Shown here piece by piece: positions 1-9,112 of a stretch of DNA of 64,000 nucleotides. Position 1 is the stretch's first letter. The number at the start of each line of letters is the position of its first letter. The stretch is from Rhizobium freirei PRF 81 (GTDB taxonomy: Bacteria > Pseudomonadota > Alphaproteobacteria > Rhizobiales > Rhizobiaceae), in assembly GCF_000359745.1 (NCBI RefSeq), contig NZ_AQHN01000061.1, positions 124,001 to 188,000 of the forward strand. The letters are read 5' to 3'. A model generated the notes under the pieces. That model was not told the DNA's origin. It worked only from the letters and a program-made list of their open reading frames with translations, and searched no databases. The position numbers were made by a program, and so were the translations under genes.

Positions 1-100
1 GCGTACAGCTCCGGGTCATGGACGCGGCAAAAGCCGTTTAAGAGCCGAACCAGGCTTTCCTAATTTCGGACGCAAAATTATCAATTTAAGAGAAGAACAG

Positions 101-175
101 TGGCACGCCCTAGGGGAGTCGAACCCCTCTTTACAGAATGAAAATCTGTCGTCCTAACCGATAGACGAAGGGCGC
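101..175 (-). tRNA. tRNA-Glu (anticodon UUC), copy 1
   Basis: The reverse strand folds into a 75-nt cloverleaf with a 7-bp acceptor stem (terminal G-U pair), an anticodon loop reading TTC, a standard T arm and an encoded CCA end. It is identical to the copy at 466-540 and differs from the copy at 306-380 in the anticodon. It has its own promoter just upstream. Confidence 0.97.
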
Positions 176-188
176 GTGCTGTGGCGCC

Positions 189-217
189 CTTATAGTCAGC
201 ACCTTCCGATCCCGCAA
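189..217 (-). promoter_or_regulatory. Promoter of tRNA-Glu copy 1
   Basis: On the minus strand TTGCGG is followed after exactly 17 bases by TATAAG, about 14 bases before the tRNA 5' end. The same TTGC-G / N17 / TAT arrangement lies before the other two tRNA-Glu genes, which supports the call. Confidence 0.6.
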
Positions 218-305
218 GCGGAAAATCGAGAAAAATCCCAGAAAAATCCATGACTAGACGAAGATTTTTCGAGGCGATTGTGGATAAGTTTGAGCCATCG
301 CGTTT

Positions 306-380
306 TGGCACGCCCTAGGGGAGTCGAACCCCTCTTTACAGAATGAGAATCTGTCGTCCTAACCGATAGACGAAGGGCGC
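306..380 (-). tRNA. tRNA-Glu (anticodon CUC)
   Basis: A 75-nt cloverleaf on the reverse strand, the same as the flanking copies except that the anticodon reads CTC, so it reads GAG only. The CCA end is encoded. GAG is a frequent codon in this GC-rich genome, which makes a dedicated CUC isoacceptor reasonable. Confidence 0.97.
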
Positions 381-393
381 ATGCTGCACAGGC

Positions 394-422
394 TAGATAG
401 GAACGAGCTGCTGCGTCTGCAA
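394..422 (-). promoter_or_regulatory. Promoter of tRNA-Glu(CUC)
   Basis: On the minus strand TTGCAG and TATCTA are separated by 17 bases. The layout matches the promoters of the two flanking tRNA-Glu genes, although the surrounding sequence differs. Confidence 0.5.
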
Positions 423-465
423 GCGGTAGCTTATGAATTCATAAAGGGGGGAATAAGAACAACAG

Positions 466-540
466 TGGCACGCCCTAGGGGAGTCGAACCCCTCTTTACA
501 GAATGAAAATCTGTCGTCCTAACCGATAGACGAAGGGCGC
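466..540 (-). tRNA. tRNA-Glu (anticodon UUC), copy 2
   Basis: A 75-nt cloverleaf identical in the tRNA body to the gene at 101-175, with anticodon TTC and an encoded CCA. Its flanks also resemble those of copy 1, for example CTATAAG and CCGCTTGC upstream, so the unit including its promoter was probably duplicated. Confidence 0.97.
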
Positions 541-561
541 GTGCAGCTGTTGTGTGGCGCG

Positions 562-590
562 CTTATAGCGGGGTGATTTCAATCCTGCAA
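562..590 (-). promoter_or_regulatory. Promoter of tRNA-Glu copy 2
   Basis: On the minus strand TTGCAG, a 17-base spacer and TATAAG lie about 21 bases before the tRNA. It corresponds base for base in layout to the promoter of copy 1. Confidence 0.6.
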
Positions 591-713
591 GCGGCAATTT
601 TGCTTTTTTGTGGAAAAAATGACAGCTGGATGAAATTGCCGCCGGCACTGAATAAGTGAGACTTAACAGGGTGTTGCCGGCGACATCGAAGATTCCTTGG
701 AAACGCGGGCTCT

Positions 714-1508
714 TTACTGGCCGTTTGTACCTTGTATCGGCTGCACCAGCAGCTTGCCGTTCTGGGGCTGGTTTTTCGCCGCGATGAACTGTGCCAGCGC
801 AGCGGCCTGCTTGCTGTTCAATTCGCGGACATTCGGGTTCGGAGCGGCCATAGCGCCCGGCGATGTTATTTGTGCAATCGGCTGCGGAGAATTGGCCACG
901 GGGGCGGTGGCATTGCGGATGACGGGCGGCGGAAGCACATCGGCCGAGGTGAGGCCGTTCGGCGCAGGTGCCGCACCAAGCGGCTGCTGTGTGGCGAGCT
1001 GCTGCATACCGGGCGGCGTGCTGTAGACGCTGCGCATTATCGGCGTGATGGCCTGTGCGCCATCGGGCTGGTTCTTGGCGAGTGTCCCGTCCGGATTGAC
1101 GGCGATGGGTGGCGGCGCTGAGAAGATGCTGCTTCTGTTCGCGTTCACACCGGTCGGCTGCGTGACCAGGCCGCCTATATTGGCCTGTCCCTCCACCGGC
1201 TGCGCCATCGGGGCGGGATAGAGCGCTTGGTTCTGCTGGGCGATGATCTGCTGGCGCGTGCCGTTGACGCTATGCACCATCGGATCGCGATAGGTGCCGT
1301 CAGCCTTGCGCCGGCGGGCATCTGCCTTGCTGTTCATGTCGGCGGCGAGTTGCTCGGCCGCCGTCGGCTGCGCGGTGGGCGCGGCTTGCGCAGTTTCCGT
1401 GGACTGTTTGCCAGCGGTCGCGCAGCTCGCCAGCATCACAAATGAGGCGAAGACGGCAATAGTGCTTGCTAGCTTCTTCTTGCCGTATAAAATCTGTTGA
1501 TCGCACAT
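714..1508 (-). CDS. Pro/Gln/Asn-rich putative lipoprotein, function unknown
   Basis: This 264-residue protein starts with a basic segment (GKKKLAS) and a hydrophobic stretch ending in LASC, a lipobox with Cys29 as the likely lipidated residue, so it is probably a membrane-anchored lipoprotein. The mature part is low in complexity and rich in Pro, Ala, Gln and Asn, with no enzymatic motif that I recognise. Its C-terminus has a short helix-like segment (around residues 228-245) followed by a Gln/Asn-rich tail. The start was chosen because GGGGAA lies 5-10 bases before this ATG. A longer in-frame reading extends upstream to 1631 but would bury the signal sequence. No function can be assigned. 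It could be structural in the envelope or secreted. Confidence 0.75.
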   Translation of the reverse strand: MCDQQILYGKKKLASTIAVFASFVMLASCATAGKQSTETAQAAPTAQPTAAEQLAADMNSKADARRRKADGTYRDPMVHSVNGTRQQIIAQQNQALYPAPMAQPVEGQANIGGLVTQPTGVNANRSSIFSAPPPIAVNPDGTLAKNQPDGAQAITPIMRSVYSTPPGMQQLATQQPLGAAPAPNGLTSADVLPPPVIRNATAPVANSPQPIAQITSPGAMAAPNPNVRELNSKQAAALAQFIAAKNQPQNGKLLVQPIQGTNGQ

Positions 1509-1711
1509 GGGACGTTCCCCGCAAAAAGGTTTGCATCGGAACGGCCTCTTGCGAGGGACGGCGATATCGCACGCGCTGACTGGGAACGATGACCGCGCGA
1601 TATCCGATGCATGATGCTTCGAGTCGTCCAAGCATGCCGGAGGATGGGCATGGGCGGCAAGCGCGAAACGGATGGCTCCGCGCGTGCCGTAAGCCTCGCG
1701 AAAGCTTGCCT

Positions 1712-2152
1712 TTACCAGGCGCCGGTATTGGCCATGGAGGCCCAGGGTTCGGCGGAGGGAAGATTGGCACCCTTCTGCAGGATCTCGATGGAAATGCCGT
1801 CTGGAGAGCGCACGAAAGCCATGTGACCATCGCGCGGCGGACGGTTGATCGTGATGCCGTTGTCCATGAGCTTCTGGCAGGTCGCATAGATATCGTCGAC
1901 CTCATAGGCGAGGTGGCCGAAGTTGCGTCCGCCGGTATATTCCTCCGGATCCCAGTTGTAGGTCAGTTCCAGGCTGGGGGCGCCGCTGTTACGGGACAAA
2001 TCGGCGTCTTCGCTGGCTGCAAGGAATACAAGCGTGTAACGACCCTTCTCGTTTTCGTAGCGGCGGGTTTCGACAAGCCCGAACAGTGTGCCATAGAAAT
2101 GCAACGAGGCGTCGAGATCCGTGACGCGAACCATGGTGTGGAGATAACGCAT
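1712..2152 (-). CDS. gloA: Lactoylglutathione lyase (glyoxalase I)
   Basis: It converts the hemithioacetal of methylglyoxal and glutathione into S-lactoylglutathione in the cytoplasm, the first step of methylglyoxal detoxification. The 146-residue length fits bacterial glyoxalase I. The four metal ligands of the family are in place: His5, Glu62, His80 and Glu123, in contexts such as SLELTYNW and FGHLAYEV. The presence of all four ligands in a short single-chain protein suggests the metal-dependent bacterial type. A GAGGAA ribosome site precedes the ATG. It is transcribed away from the cold-shock gene and shares the 2153-2349 intergenic region with it. The preceding lipoprotein gene lies 203 bp further on, so co-transcription is uncertain. 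Confidence 0.93.
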   Translation of the reverse strand: MRYLHTMVRVTDLDASLHFYGTLFGLVETRRYENEKGRYTLVFLAASEDADLSRNSGAPSLELTYNWDPEEYTGGRNFGHLAYEVDDIYATCQKLMDNGITINRPPRDGHMAFVRSPDGISIEILQKGANLPSAEPWASMANTGAW

Positions 2153-2349
2153 TCTATTTCCTCTCTTAATATTGAACCGGCCGGATTTTCGTTCGAAGCA
2201 CCAGCTTCGCGCAAGTCTTGGAGCAATAATCTTAGGGTGGGAATAAACGAAAACTAGGACTTGCGCTTTTCCGTTACCAAGATGTTAATCTTGATATCAG
2301 GGAATCAGTTAACCGTAACAGTGTGACGCGTAATCGAGGGCTGGCTAGG

Positions 2350-2928
2350 ATGGGTGACAGAATTTCATCGAAGGGAGTTATGGACTTCGAGGAGATCTCG
2401 GGTGATACCGTCGAGCTCATCGAAATCTCCGGCGTCGTCAAGTGGTTCGATGTCGCAAAGGGCTTCGGCTTCATCGTGCCTGATAACGGCATGCAGGACG
2501 TGTTGCTGCATGTGACGTGCCTGCGCCGCGATGGTTATCAGACGATTCTCGAAGGAACCCGTATCGTCGCGCTCATCCAGCGCAGGGAACGTGGTTATCA
2601 GGCTTTCAAGATCCTCTCCATGGATCAATCGACTGCCGTGCATCCCTCGCAGATGCCGCCGGTGCGCACTCATGTACAGGTCACCGCGACCAGCGGTCTG
2701 GAGCGCGCGCTCGTGAAGTGGTTCAACCGCACAAAGGGCTTCGGCTTCCTGACGCGCGGCGAGGGTACGGAGGATATCTTCGTGCACATGGAAACGCTGC
2801 GTCGCTTTGGCCTTGCCGAGCTGCGGCCGGGGCAGGTGGTGCTCGTCCGCTTTGGGCCGGGCGAAAAGGGCCTGATGGCGGCTGAAATCCATCCGGATGC
2901 ACCAAGCCCGGCTACGCGGCCGCACTGA
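2350..2928 (+). CDS. Cold-shock protein with two CSD domains
   Basis: A 192-residue protein with two cold-shock domains that bind single-stranded nucleic acid. The first (about residues 27-95) has KGFGFI as RNP1 and DVLLHVT as RNP2. The second (about residues 118-182) has KGFGFL and DIFVHME. A linker rich in Pro, Val and Thr joins them. Single-domain CspA proteins are about 70 residues, so this is the double form frequent in Alphaproteobacteria, presumably an RNA chaperone. The ATG at 2350 is preceded by GAGGG. A GTG at 2323 and an ATG at 2380 are possible alternatives. The DUF192 gene begins one base after its stop codon, which suggests an operon. Confidence 0.9.
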   Translation: MGDRISSKGVMDFEEISGDTVELIEISGVVKWFDVAKGFGFIVPDNGMQDVLLHVTCLRRDGYQTILEGTRIVALIQRRERGYQAFKILSMDQSTAVHPSQMPPVRTHVQVTATSGLERALVKWFNRTKGFGFLTRGEGTEDIFVHMETLRRFGLAELRPGQVVLVRFGPGEKGLMAAEIHPDAPSPATRPH

Positions 2929-2929
2929 T

Positions 2930-3442
2930 ATGAAAAGAGACCGGTTTCGCGGACTTATGAAAAGCGCCATTTTGGCGCTTTTTCTCGTTGGGGCGGTCGC
3001 TCCATTCTCCTTTGCCGCGCAGACGGCAGCGCAGCAGTCGATGGCCTTTGATTCGGAGCCGCTTTCGATCGCATCGCCCAAGGGCCGGGCTCATAAATTC
3101 ACCGTGGAGCTGGCATTGACGCCGCCGCAGCTGGAATTCGGCCTGATGTATCGCGACAAGATGCCGGCCGACCACGGCATGCTGTTCGATTTCGGCACGT
3201 CGCGGCCGGTGATGATGTGGATGAAGAACACCAAGCTGTCGCTCGACATGCTGTTTCTGGACCAAAAGGGCGTCGTCACCCATATCCAGGAAAACGCGGT
3301 GCCCTTTTCGGAGACGATCATCAGCTCCGGCGGCCCGGTCGCCTATGTCATCGAGCTGAACGGCGGAGTGGTCAAGAAACTCGGCCTTGCGGTGGGCGAC
3401 AAGGTGACGAGTGCGACCATTTCGGCAAAGCTCAACAAGTAG
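2930..3442 (+). CDS. DUF192 family exported protein
   Basis: A 170-residue protein with an N-terminal hydrophobic signal sequence (from about residue 10, ending near FSFAAQT), so it is probably periplasmic. The rest matches DUF192, a small beta-rich family. Diagnostic stretches are FGLMYRDKMPADHGMLFDF, MMWMKNT, LDMLFLD and YVIELNGG. The biochemical role of the family is not established. It starts one base after the cold-shock gene stop, so co-transcription is likely. Neither ATG (2930 or 2957) has a strong ribosome site. The shorter form would begin directly at the signal peptide and may be the true start. Confidence 0.85.
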   Translation: MKRDRFRGLMKSAILALFLVGAVAPFSFAAQTAAQQSMAFDSEPLSIASPKGRAHKFTVELALTPPQLEFGLMYRDKMPADHGMLFDFGTSRPVMMWMKNTKLSLDMLFLDQKGVVTHIQENAVPFSETIISSGGPVAYVIELNGGVVKKLGLAVGDKVTSATISAKLNK

Positions 3443-3606
3443 ATTTTCATCGGGGAAGATCTGCCTAGCGTGATTTTACCTGTTGCAGCGAGCAGGTGAA
3501 CCGTGTATCTCCCCACTCGTTCCGCAGGACTGGCGTTCGGCGGCGCAGAACTTAAGTCATGATGCCGTTTGCTTAAATGCGATGTTCCGGTGATCATGCT
3601 TCGGTA

Positions 3607-3683
<77 letters not shown>

Positions 3684-3858
3684 CTTTAAAATCCCTTTTT
3701 ATATCGATGATTTCGCGCGGATAGTCGTTTCCTTTTTGCTTGAAAGCAGAGGGATTCGCAGCTAATCAGAGGTCATATTTGCTCGACCCATATGGGCCGC
3801 AGCAAGACAAGTGAAGCACAAGGCGGGTCGTTCCGCTTTATTCGGAGGCGCAGCAGCG

Positions 3859-4164
3859 ATGCCTGCCAAGATTTATCGTCCCGCGAAGACCGCCATGCAA
3901 TCCGGCAAGGCCAAGACCCATCTCTGGGTTCTGGAATTCGACCAGGAGATCCCGCGCAAGATCGATCCGATCATGGGCTATACGTCTTCTGCCGATACGC
4001 GCCAGCAGCTGAAGCTGACGTTTGATACGCAGGAGCAGGCGGAAGCCTATGCCCAGCGCAATGGCATCGAGTATCGCATTATCGCTCCGAAGGATGCCAT
4101 CCGCCAGACGGTTTCCTACTCCGACAATTTCCGCTTTACGCGCATCCAGCCCTGGACTCACTGA
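3859..4164 (+). CDS. ETC complex I subunit family protein (NDUFS4-like)
   Basis: A 101-residue protein of the family of the mitochondrial complex I 18-kDa subunit NDUFS4. Conserved features are the start MPAKIYRPAKTAMQSG, the block WVLEFDQE, DPIMGYTSSADTRQQLKL, the EAYAQRNG segment and the end SYSDNFRF..PWTH. Alphaproteobacteria, the relatives of mitochondria, often encode this accessory subunit away from the nuo operon. It probably binds to the peripheral arm of NADH dehydrogenase at the cytoplasmic face of the inner membrane. The start was chosen because GGAGG lies 10 bases before this ATG. Upstream in-frame codons lack family similarity. Confidence 0.9.
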   Translation: MPAKIYRPAKTAMQSGKAKTHLWVLEFDQEIPRKIDPIMGYTSSADTRQQLKLTFDTQEQAEAYAQRNGIEYRIIAPKDAIRQTVSYSDNFRFTRIQPWTH

Positions 4165-4253
4165 GGCGGGAACTTATTGAACCCCGCCCATTGAGTTGGA
4201 CGGCGGTTTCAGGCATGTGTTGGCCGCCGCAAGCAAGGTGCGGCAGGCTTCAC

Positions 4254-4330
4254 GGCCCCTTAGCTCAGCTGGATAGAGCACTTGCCTTCTAAGCATGTGG
4301 TCGCAGGTTCGAATCCTGCAGGGGTCGCCA
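4254..4330 (+). tRNA. tRNA-Arg (anticodon UCU)
   Basis: A 77-nt cloverleaf with acceptor GGCCCCT/AGGGGTC, anticodon TCT, T arm GTTCGAATC and an encoded CCA. The anticodon stem CTTGC/GCATG carries one T-T mismatch at the 28-42 pair. All other stems pair fully, so it is probably functional. It decodes AGA/AGG. Confidence 0.95.
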
Positions 4331-4410
4331 TTTCTCCAATGATTTGTTCTTAAGGTGGGTGAGCGCAGCATATATAGCGTGCTCGAATTTTGCTCGCGAC
4401 GGACTCGAAC

Positions 4411-4572
4411 TCAATTCACCGCTGTCGGCCAGCCGCCGACGTCTGCAGGTCTGGTAGCATCGACCGCCATCTGAATGAGATCATAGCCGAACATTGCCCC
4501 AGCCAGTTTGATGACGATGATGGCCGCGCTCAAAAGTGCAAGCCCGCCGATGATCCTGTCGCTTTTCTTCAC
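4411..4572 (-). CDS. Small single-span membrane protein (53 aa), unknown
   Basis: A short reading frame opens with GTG and encodes 53 residues. It has a basic start (MKKSDR), a hydrophobic segment of about 24 residues from Ile7 to about Met30 (for example GGLALLSAAIIVIKL) and a short polar tail ending GGWPTAVN. An AGGGA ribosome site lies about 9 bases before the GTG. The charge pattern (Lys/Arg before the span) predicts a single inner-membrane helix with the N-terminus inside. It lies downstream of the lysE-type exporter on the same strand, with a gap of 91 bases. I do not recognise the family. Short length and a GTG start make the call tentative. Confidence 0.5.
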   Translation of the reverse strand: MKKSDRIIGGLALLSAAIIVIKLAGAMFGYDLIQMAVDATRPADVGGWPTAVN

Positions 4573-4663
4573 AGTCCGCTTTCCCTAACGCCTTGTGAAT
4601 GCCCCATATTTTGTGATTGCCAGGCAGTATATCGCGTTTCGCGCGAAGCGCCATAAGGCTCGC

Positions 4664-5272
4664 TCACGCCGCCAGTCGTCCCGCGGCAACAAGCAGAAGG
4701 CAACCGGCTATGCCTTCGGTCCATCGGCGGCGGTGATCGCTGATTGTCGCGCGCGCGCCGAGTGCCGCAAGGGTGAGGCTGAGAATAGCATAGAATGCCC
4801 CGCACAGCCCGATGAATACGGCCGAGAGCAGGGACGCCTGGAACGCTACGCTTCCATGGTGAGCGATGAACTGCGGCAGGATGGCGAAGTAGATCATCAT
4901 GCCCTTCGGGTTGAGAACGGCCGTCAGGAAGCCGCGCCGAAGCCCGTCTGCCGCTGTTGCCGCCACCGGCGCGAGCTTACCTGTTTTCATCGAGGAACTG
5001 ATGAGGCGGGATGCCAGGTAGACTAGATAGGCGATCCCGAGCCAGTGCAGAAGCGTGAACAGGGTGGGAGAGGCCGCAATGACAGCTGCGACTCCGAGGG
5101 CTGCAAGCGTGGAATGGATGACATAGCCGATGCAGATGCCGGCCGTCGATCGCAGCCCGGCGCCGGCACCTCCGGACATTGTCTGCGACGCCACGAACAG
5201 CATGTCCGGCCCCGGCGTGCAGATCAGGGGCAGGACTGTGGCGGCGAAGAGAAGGAGATTGGCGTTTTCCAT
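4664..5272 (-). CDS. LysE/RhtB family amino-acid exporter
   Basis: A 202-residue inner-membrane protein with about six hydrophobic spans, the usual size and pattern of the LysE/RhtB family that exports amino acids or related metabolites. The N-terminal signature is LICTPGPDMLFVASQ, with the family TPGPD motif. A second typical block is FLTAVLNPKGMMIYFAILPQ. It is divergent from an Lrp-type regulator 111 bp away, the classic arrangement of an exporter and its amino-acid-responsive activator. The substrate cannot be read from the sequence. No strong ribosome site is seen before the ATG, but this Met fits the family N-terminus. Confidence 0.9.
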   Translation of the reverse strand: MENANLLLFAATVLPLICTPGPDMLFVASQTMSGGAGAGLRSTAGICIGYVIHSTLAALGVAAVIAASPTLFTLLHWLGIAYLVYLASRLISSSMKTGKLAPVAATAADGLRRGFLTAVLNPKGMMIYFAILPQFIAHHGSVAFQASLLSAVFIGLCGAFYAILSLTLAALGARATISDHRRRWTEGIAGCLLLVAAGRLAA

Positions 5273-5326
5273 GACTGGAAGCTTAGATCTTTGCGAACGC
5301 AATCGGCTTGCGCAGATGCCAGATTT

Positions 5327-5342
5327 TGCCGAATAATTGGCA
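5327..5342. promoter_or_regulatory. Candidate Lrp operator between lysE-type and lrp genes
   Basis: TGCCGAATAATTGGCA is an imperfect 16-bp palindrome with an AT-rich centre, halfway between the divergent exporter and regulator genes. ATGCCA at 5316 and TGGCAT at 5338 form a second, wider inverted pair. AT-rich palindromes in such a place are typical of Lrp/AsnC binding sites. Binding itself is inferred. Confidence 0.4.
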
Positions 5343-5383
5343 TTCGAACTCACCCTAACGTGTTCTGTTGGTAGAGGATGCCA

Positions 5384-5845
5384 ATGAAACTGGACGAGAT
5401 AGACAGGCGTATTCTCCGTGCGCTGCAACGCGATGGACGAATTCAGAATGTGGAACTGGCAAGGGAAGTCGGTTTGTCGCCATCGCCTTGCCTGCGGCGC
5501 GTGAAGCTGCTCGAGGATGCCGGCATCATCGATCGCTATGTGGCGGTGTTGAACCCCGTCAAAGCCGGCCTGCCGCTTTCGCTGTTCGCCCGCGTCTGGC
5601 TGACCGCCCAGGATGCCGAAACCATCGATCGCTTCATGGCGGCGATGAGGAAACTGCCTGAGGTGATGGAGTGCTACATCATGCTGGGAGAAAGCGATGC
5701 GCTGCTCCGCGTCGCCGTATCCGATCTCGACGACTACAGGCAGTTCCAATCCACCCATCTGACGAAGATCAACGGCATCCAGAACGTCAAGACGGATGTG
5801 CCGAGCCAGGTCGTCAAGCAGACTTACGCACTGCCTTTGCGCTAA
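5384..5845 (+). CDS. Lrp/AsnC family transcriptional regulator
   Basis: A 153-residue regulator. Residues 1-60 form the winged helix-turn-helix (KLDEIDRRILRALQRDGR at the start, then VELAREVGLSPSPCLRRVKL), and residues 65-150 form the RAM ligand-binding and oligomerisation domain (for example VMECYIMLGESDALLRVAV). Lrp-type proteins sense amino acids and control their transport or metabolism. Since it is divergent from a LysE-type exporter, it most likely controls that gene. The ATG at 5384 was chosen because AGAGG lies 6 bases upstream. An ATG two codons earlier abuts that site directly and is less likely. Confidence 0.92.
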   Translation: MKLDEIDRRILRALQRDGRIQNVELAREVGLSPSPCLRRVKLLEDAGIIDRYVAVLNPVKAGLPLSLFARVWLTAQDAETIDRFMAAMRKLPEVMECYIMLGESDALLRVAVSDLDDYRQFQSTHLTKINGIQNVKTDVPSQVVKQTYALPLR

Positions 5846-5867
5846 GGCTGTCGAGCGTCGACAAGCC

Positions 5868-5905
5868 ATAAAAAACCCGCCGGCTGCGATGCGGCGGCGG
5901 GTCTT
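5868..5905 (-). terminator. Terminator of the aap operon
   Basis: On the minus strand ACCCGCCG and CGGCGGGT form an 8-bp GC-rich stem followed by TTTTTTA. It lies just past the aapP stop. The opposite strand has a GGGTCTTTCTC run, so it may also weakly stop transcription from the lrp side. Confidence 0.8.
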
Positions 5906-5926
5906 TCTCGTTCGATCCTGGCCGGA

Positions 5927-6700
<774 letters not shown>

Positions 6701-6718
6701 ATTTTCATTCCCTCAATT

Positions 6719-7873
6719 TTATCGCTTGTGGCCGGTGTCGAGATGGCGCTCCACGAAACCTGAATAGCGCGACATTCCAAAACAGAACAGCCAAAAAATG
6801 AAGCCGGCGAAGACAAGGCCAGTGATTGGCGTAACGGCGCTTGCCCAATTTGCGTCGGAGAAATTCTGACGGACGATGCCGAGCAGGTCGAACATGCCGA
6901 TGATGGCAACGAGCGACGTGTCCTTGAACATGCCGATATAGGTGTTGACGATGCCAGGAATGACCAGCTTGATCGCCTGCGGCAAAATGATCAGACGCAT
7001 CTTTTGCCAGTAGCCGAGACCAAGCGAGTCGGCTCCCTCGAATTGACCCTTCGGTATTGCCTGCAGGCCACCGCGAATGACTTCGGCCATGTAGGCCGAG
7101 GTGAAGATCGAAACGCCGACCACGGCGCGCAGCAGCTTATCCACCGTCCAGCCCTGCGGCATGAAGAGCGGCAGCATGTAGCTTGCCATGAACAGCACCG
7201 TGATCAAAGGCACGCCGCGGATGATCTCGATGAAGACCACGCACAGCATGCGAAGAACCGGCAGTTTCGACCGGCGTCCCAGCGCAAGCAGGATGCCGAA
7301 CGGAAAGGAGACCGCGATTGCGACGAAGGAAATCACCAGCGTCACCAGTAGGCCACCCCATCTCTCCGTCTCCACGATATCGAGACCGATGCCGCCACGA
7401 AGCAGGAAGAACGAGATAACCGGCAACGCGAAGAATGCGAGGATCGCATTCAATCCTTTCTTTGGAACTGACGGTATCAGCAGCGGTGTGAAGCTGACGA
7501 CCATCAGAATCGCGACGAGTACCGGCCGCCAGCGCTCCTCCGGCGGATAGAGGCCGAACATGAAGACGACGAATTTCGAGCGAATGAAGGCCCAGCAGGC
7601 AGCATTCCAGCCGTCCGGCTGCGTCCCACCTTGAACCGTGGTCGCACAGAATGTGCGGTCGGTTCCACTCCAGACGGCATGTATGAACAGCCAGTTGACG
7701 AGATGCGGGATTGCCCAAGCTAGGAACGCGGCGGCGAGGACCGTCAGAAAGACATCCTTTGACGTGGCAAAGAGGTTCTTCTTGGCCCAATGCCACACGC
7801 CTTTTTCGCTGGCCGGCGCGGGTTGTGCCGACAAAAGCGCTTTGCTGACGAAGCTTTGATCTACGCTGGACAT
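6719..7873 (-). CDS. aapM: General L-amino-acid ABC transporter, permease AapM
   Basis: A 384-residue inner-membrane permease of the HisMQ type. The long N-terminal part holds several hydrophobic segments absent from short HisM proteins, which is typical of AapM. The C-terminal half carries the EAA-type ATPase contact loop with [18 protein letters not shown] and [16 protein letters not shown]. It forms a heterodimer with AapQ. It starts one base past the aapQ stop and ends 18 bases before aapP. Confidence 0.95.
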   Translation of the reverse strand: MSSVDQSFVSKALLSAQPAPASEKGVWHWAKKNLFATSKDVFLTVLAAAFLAWAIPHLVNWLFIHAVWSGTDRTFCATTVQGGTQPDGWNAACWAFIRSKFVVFMFGLYPPEERWRPVLVAILMVVSFTPLLIPSVPKKGLNAILAFFALPVISFFLLRGGIGLDIVETERWGGLLVTLVISFVAIAVSFPFGILLALGRRSKLPVLRMLCVVFIEIIRGVPLITVLFMASYMLPLFMPQGWTVDKLLRAVVGVSIFTSAYMAEVIRGGLQAIPKGQFEGADSLGLGYWQKMRLIILPQAIKLVIPGIVNTYIGMFKDTSLVAIIGMFDLLGIVRQNFSDANWASAVTPITGLVFAGFIFWLFCFGMSRYSGFVERHLDTGHKR

Positions 7874-7874
7874 C

Positions 7875-9065
7875 TTATCTCTCCACCAGAGCCATCTTGG
7901 CGTTGAACCAGTTCATGAACAGCGACGTTATGATGCTCAAGGCGAGATAGATGACCATCCATATAATGACGACTTCGACTGCTCGGCCGGACTGGTTGAG
8001 GATCACGCCGCCGACGGCGACGAGATCGGCGTAACCGATGGCGATGGCGAGCGAGGAATTCTTGATCAGATTGAGATACTGGCTCGTCAGCGGCGGGATG
8101 ATGATGCGCATTGCCTGTGGGATAACGATAAGCCGGTTGATGGCCGACGCCCTAAGTCCGAGCGCGCCGGCCGCCTCCGACTGACCTTTTGCCACGCCAC
8201 GGATGCCGGCGCGCACGATCTCGGCAATATAAGTTGCCGTATAAAGGGAAAGAGCCAGGAGAAGCGCGATGAACTCCGGACCCACGACCGCCCCGCCGGT
8301 CAGGTTGAACTTGCCGGCGATCGGATAGTCGAAGGACAGCGGCATACCCGTTGCCAGGAAGACCAGCAGCGGCAGGCCGACCAAGATAGCGATCGACACC
8401 CAGATCGTGTGGAATTGCTGGCCGGTCGCCGCCTGGCGCTTATGCGCCCATCGTGCCACCAAAAATACCGCAGCGATGGCAACCAGCAAAGCAATACCGA
8501 CAACCCACATGCCTTCGCCGAAGATCGGTTTCGGGAAGGCGAGGCCGCGATTGCTGAGAAAGCTGGAGAATGGCAGATGCACCGCATCGCGCGCCTGCGG
8601 CAGCAATACCAGAACACCGCTGTACCAGAAGAAGATAACCAGCAGCGGCGGTATGTTGCGGAAGATTTCGACATAGGTCTGCGAAAGCTTCGCTATCAGC
8701 CAGTTGCCGGAAAGCCTGCCTATGCCGATGATGAAACCGACGATCGTCGCGACAACGATGCCCACGACCGATATGAGGAGCGTGTTGAGAAGGCCGACGA
8801 TCAGGGCATCGATATTGGTGGAATCGCTGGAATAGGGGATGAGAGCCTGTCCCAGATTGAAGCCCGCACGACCTTCGAGAAAGCCAAAGCCGAAGGAGCG
8901 GTTCAAGTCGCGGAGATTGCGCGCCGTATTGTAGAAGATGACCGCGCCGACGCTTACAAGAACGATGATAGTGACGGCCTGGTAAAAAACACCCCGGACT
9001 TTTGGGTTGTTCAGCGCAGATGCGGATGCGCTCCCGCCCTCAGGCGAATTCGTTGTGATTGCCAT
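7875..9065 (-). CDS. aapQ: General L-amino-acid ABC transporter, permease AapQ
   Basis: A 396-residue inner-membrane permease and partner of AapM. It has about eight hydrophobic segments and the conserved permease loop [20 protein letters not shown], followed by [19 protein letters not shown]. The early block [19 protein letters not shown] is characteristic of AapQ and related proteins. The 96-base gap from aapJ contains a strong hairpin. The N-terminal 25 residues are polar and lie before the first membrane span. Confidence 0.95.
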   Translation of the reverse strand: MAITTNSPEGGSASASALNNPKVRGVFYQAVTIIVLVSVGAVIFYNTARNLRDLNRSFGFGFLEGRAGFNLGQALIPYSSDSTNIDALIVGLLNTLLISVVGIVVATIVGFIIGIGRLSGNWLIAKLSQTYVEIFRNIPPLLVIFFWYSGVLVLLPQARDAVHLPFSSFLSNRGLAFPKPIFGEGMWVVGIALLVAIAAVFLVARWAHKRQAATGQQFHTIWVSIAILVGLPLLVFLATGMPLSFDYPIAGKFNLTGGAVVGPEFIALLLALSLYTATYIAEIVRAGIRGVAKGQSEAAGALGLRASAINRLIVIPQAMRIIIPPLTSQYLNLIKNSSLAIAIGYADLVAVGGVILNQSGRAVEVVIIWMVIYLALSIITSLFMNWFNAKMALVER

Positions 9066-9112
9066 ACAGAGTTTTTCCCCAATGTGCCTGTTTCAGGCTT
9101 GTTTTCTTGAGG

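Noticed and set aside
61..80. Resemblance of TTTCGGACGCAAAA to the interspersed repeat core
   Set aside because: Only about 13 bases match, with no inverted partner or CTAGAGC end, so it is not counted as a third copy.
1509..1711. Possible small gene between the lipoprotein gene and gloA
   Set aside because: Short frames exist on both strands but none has a ribosome site or a plausible protein.
4390..4656. Plus-strand frame of 88 codons downstream of tRNA-Arg
   Set aside because: Its composition (many Cys, Arg and Ser) is not protein-like, and the opposite-strand small membrane protein is better supported.
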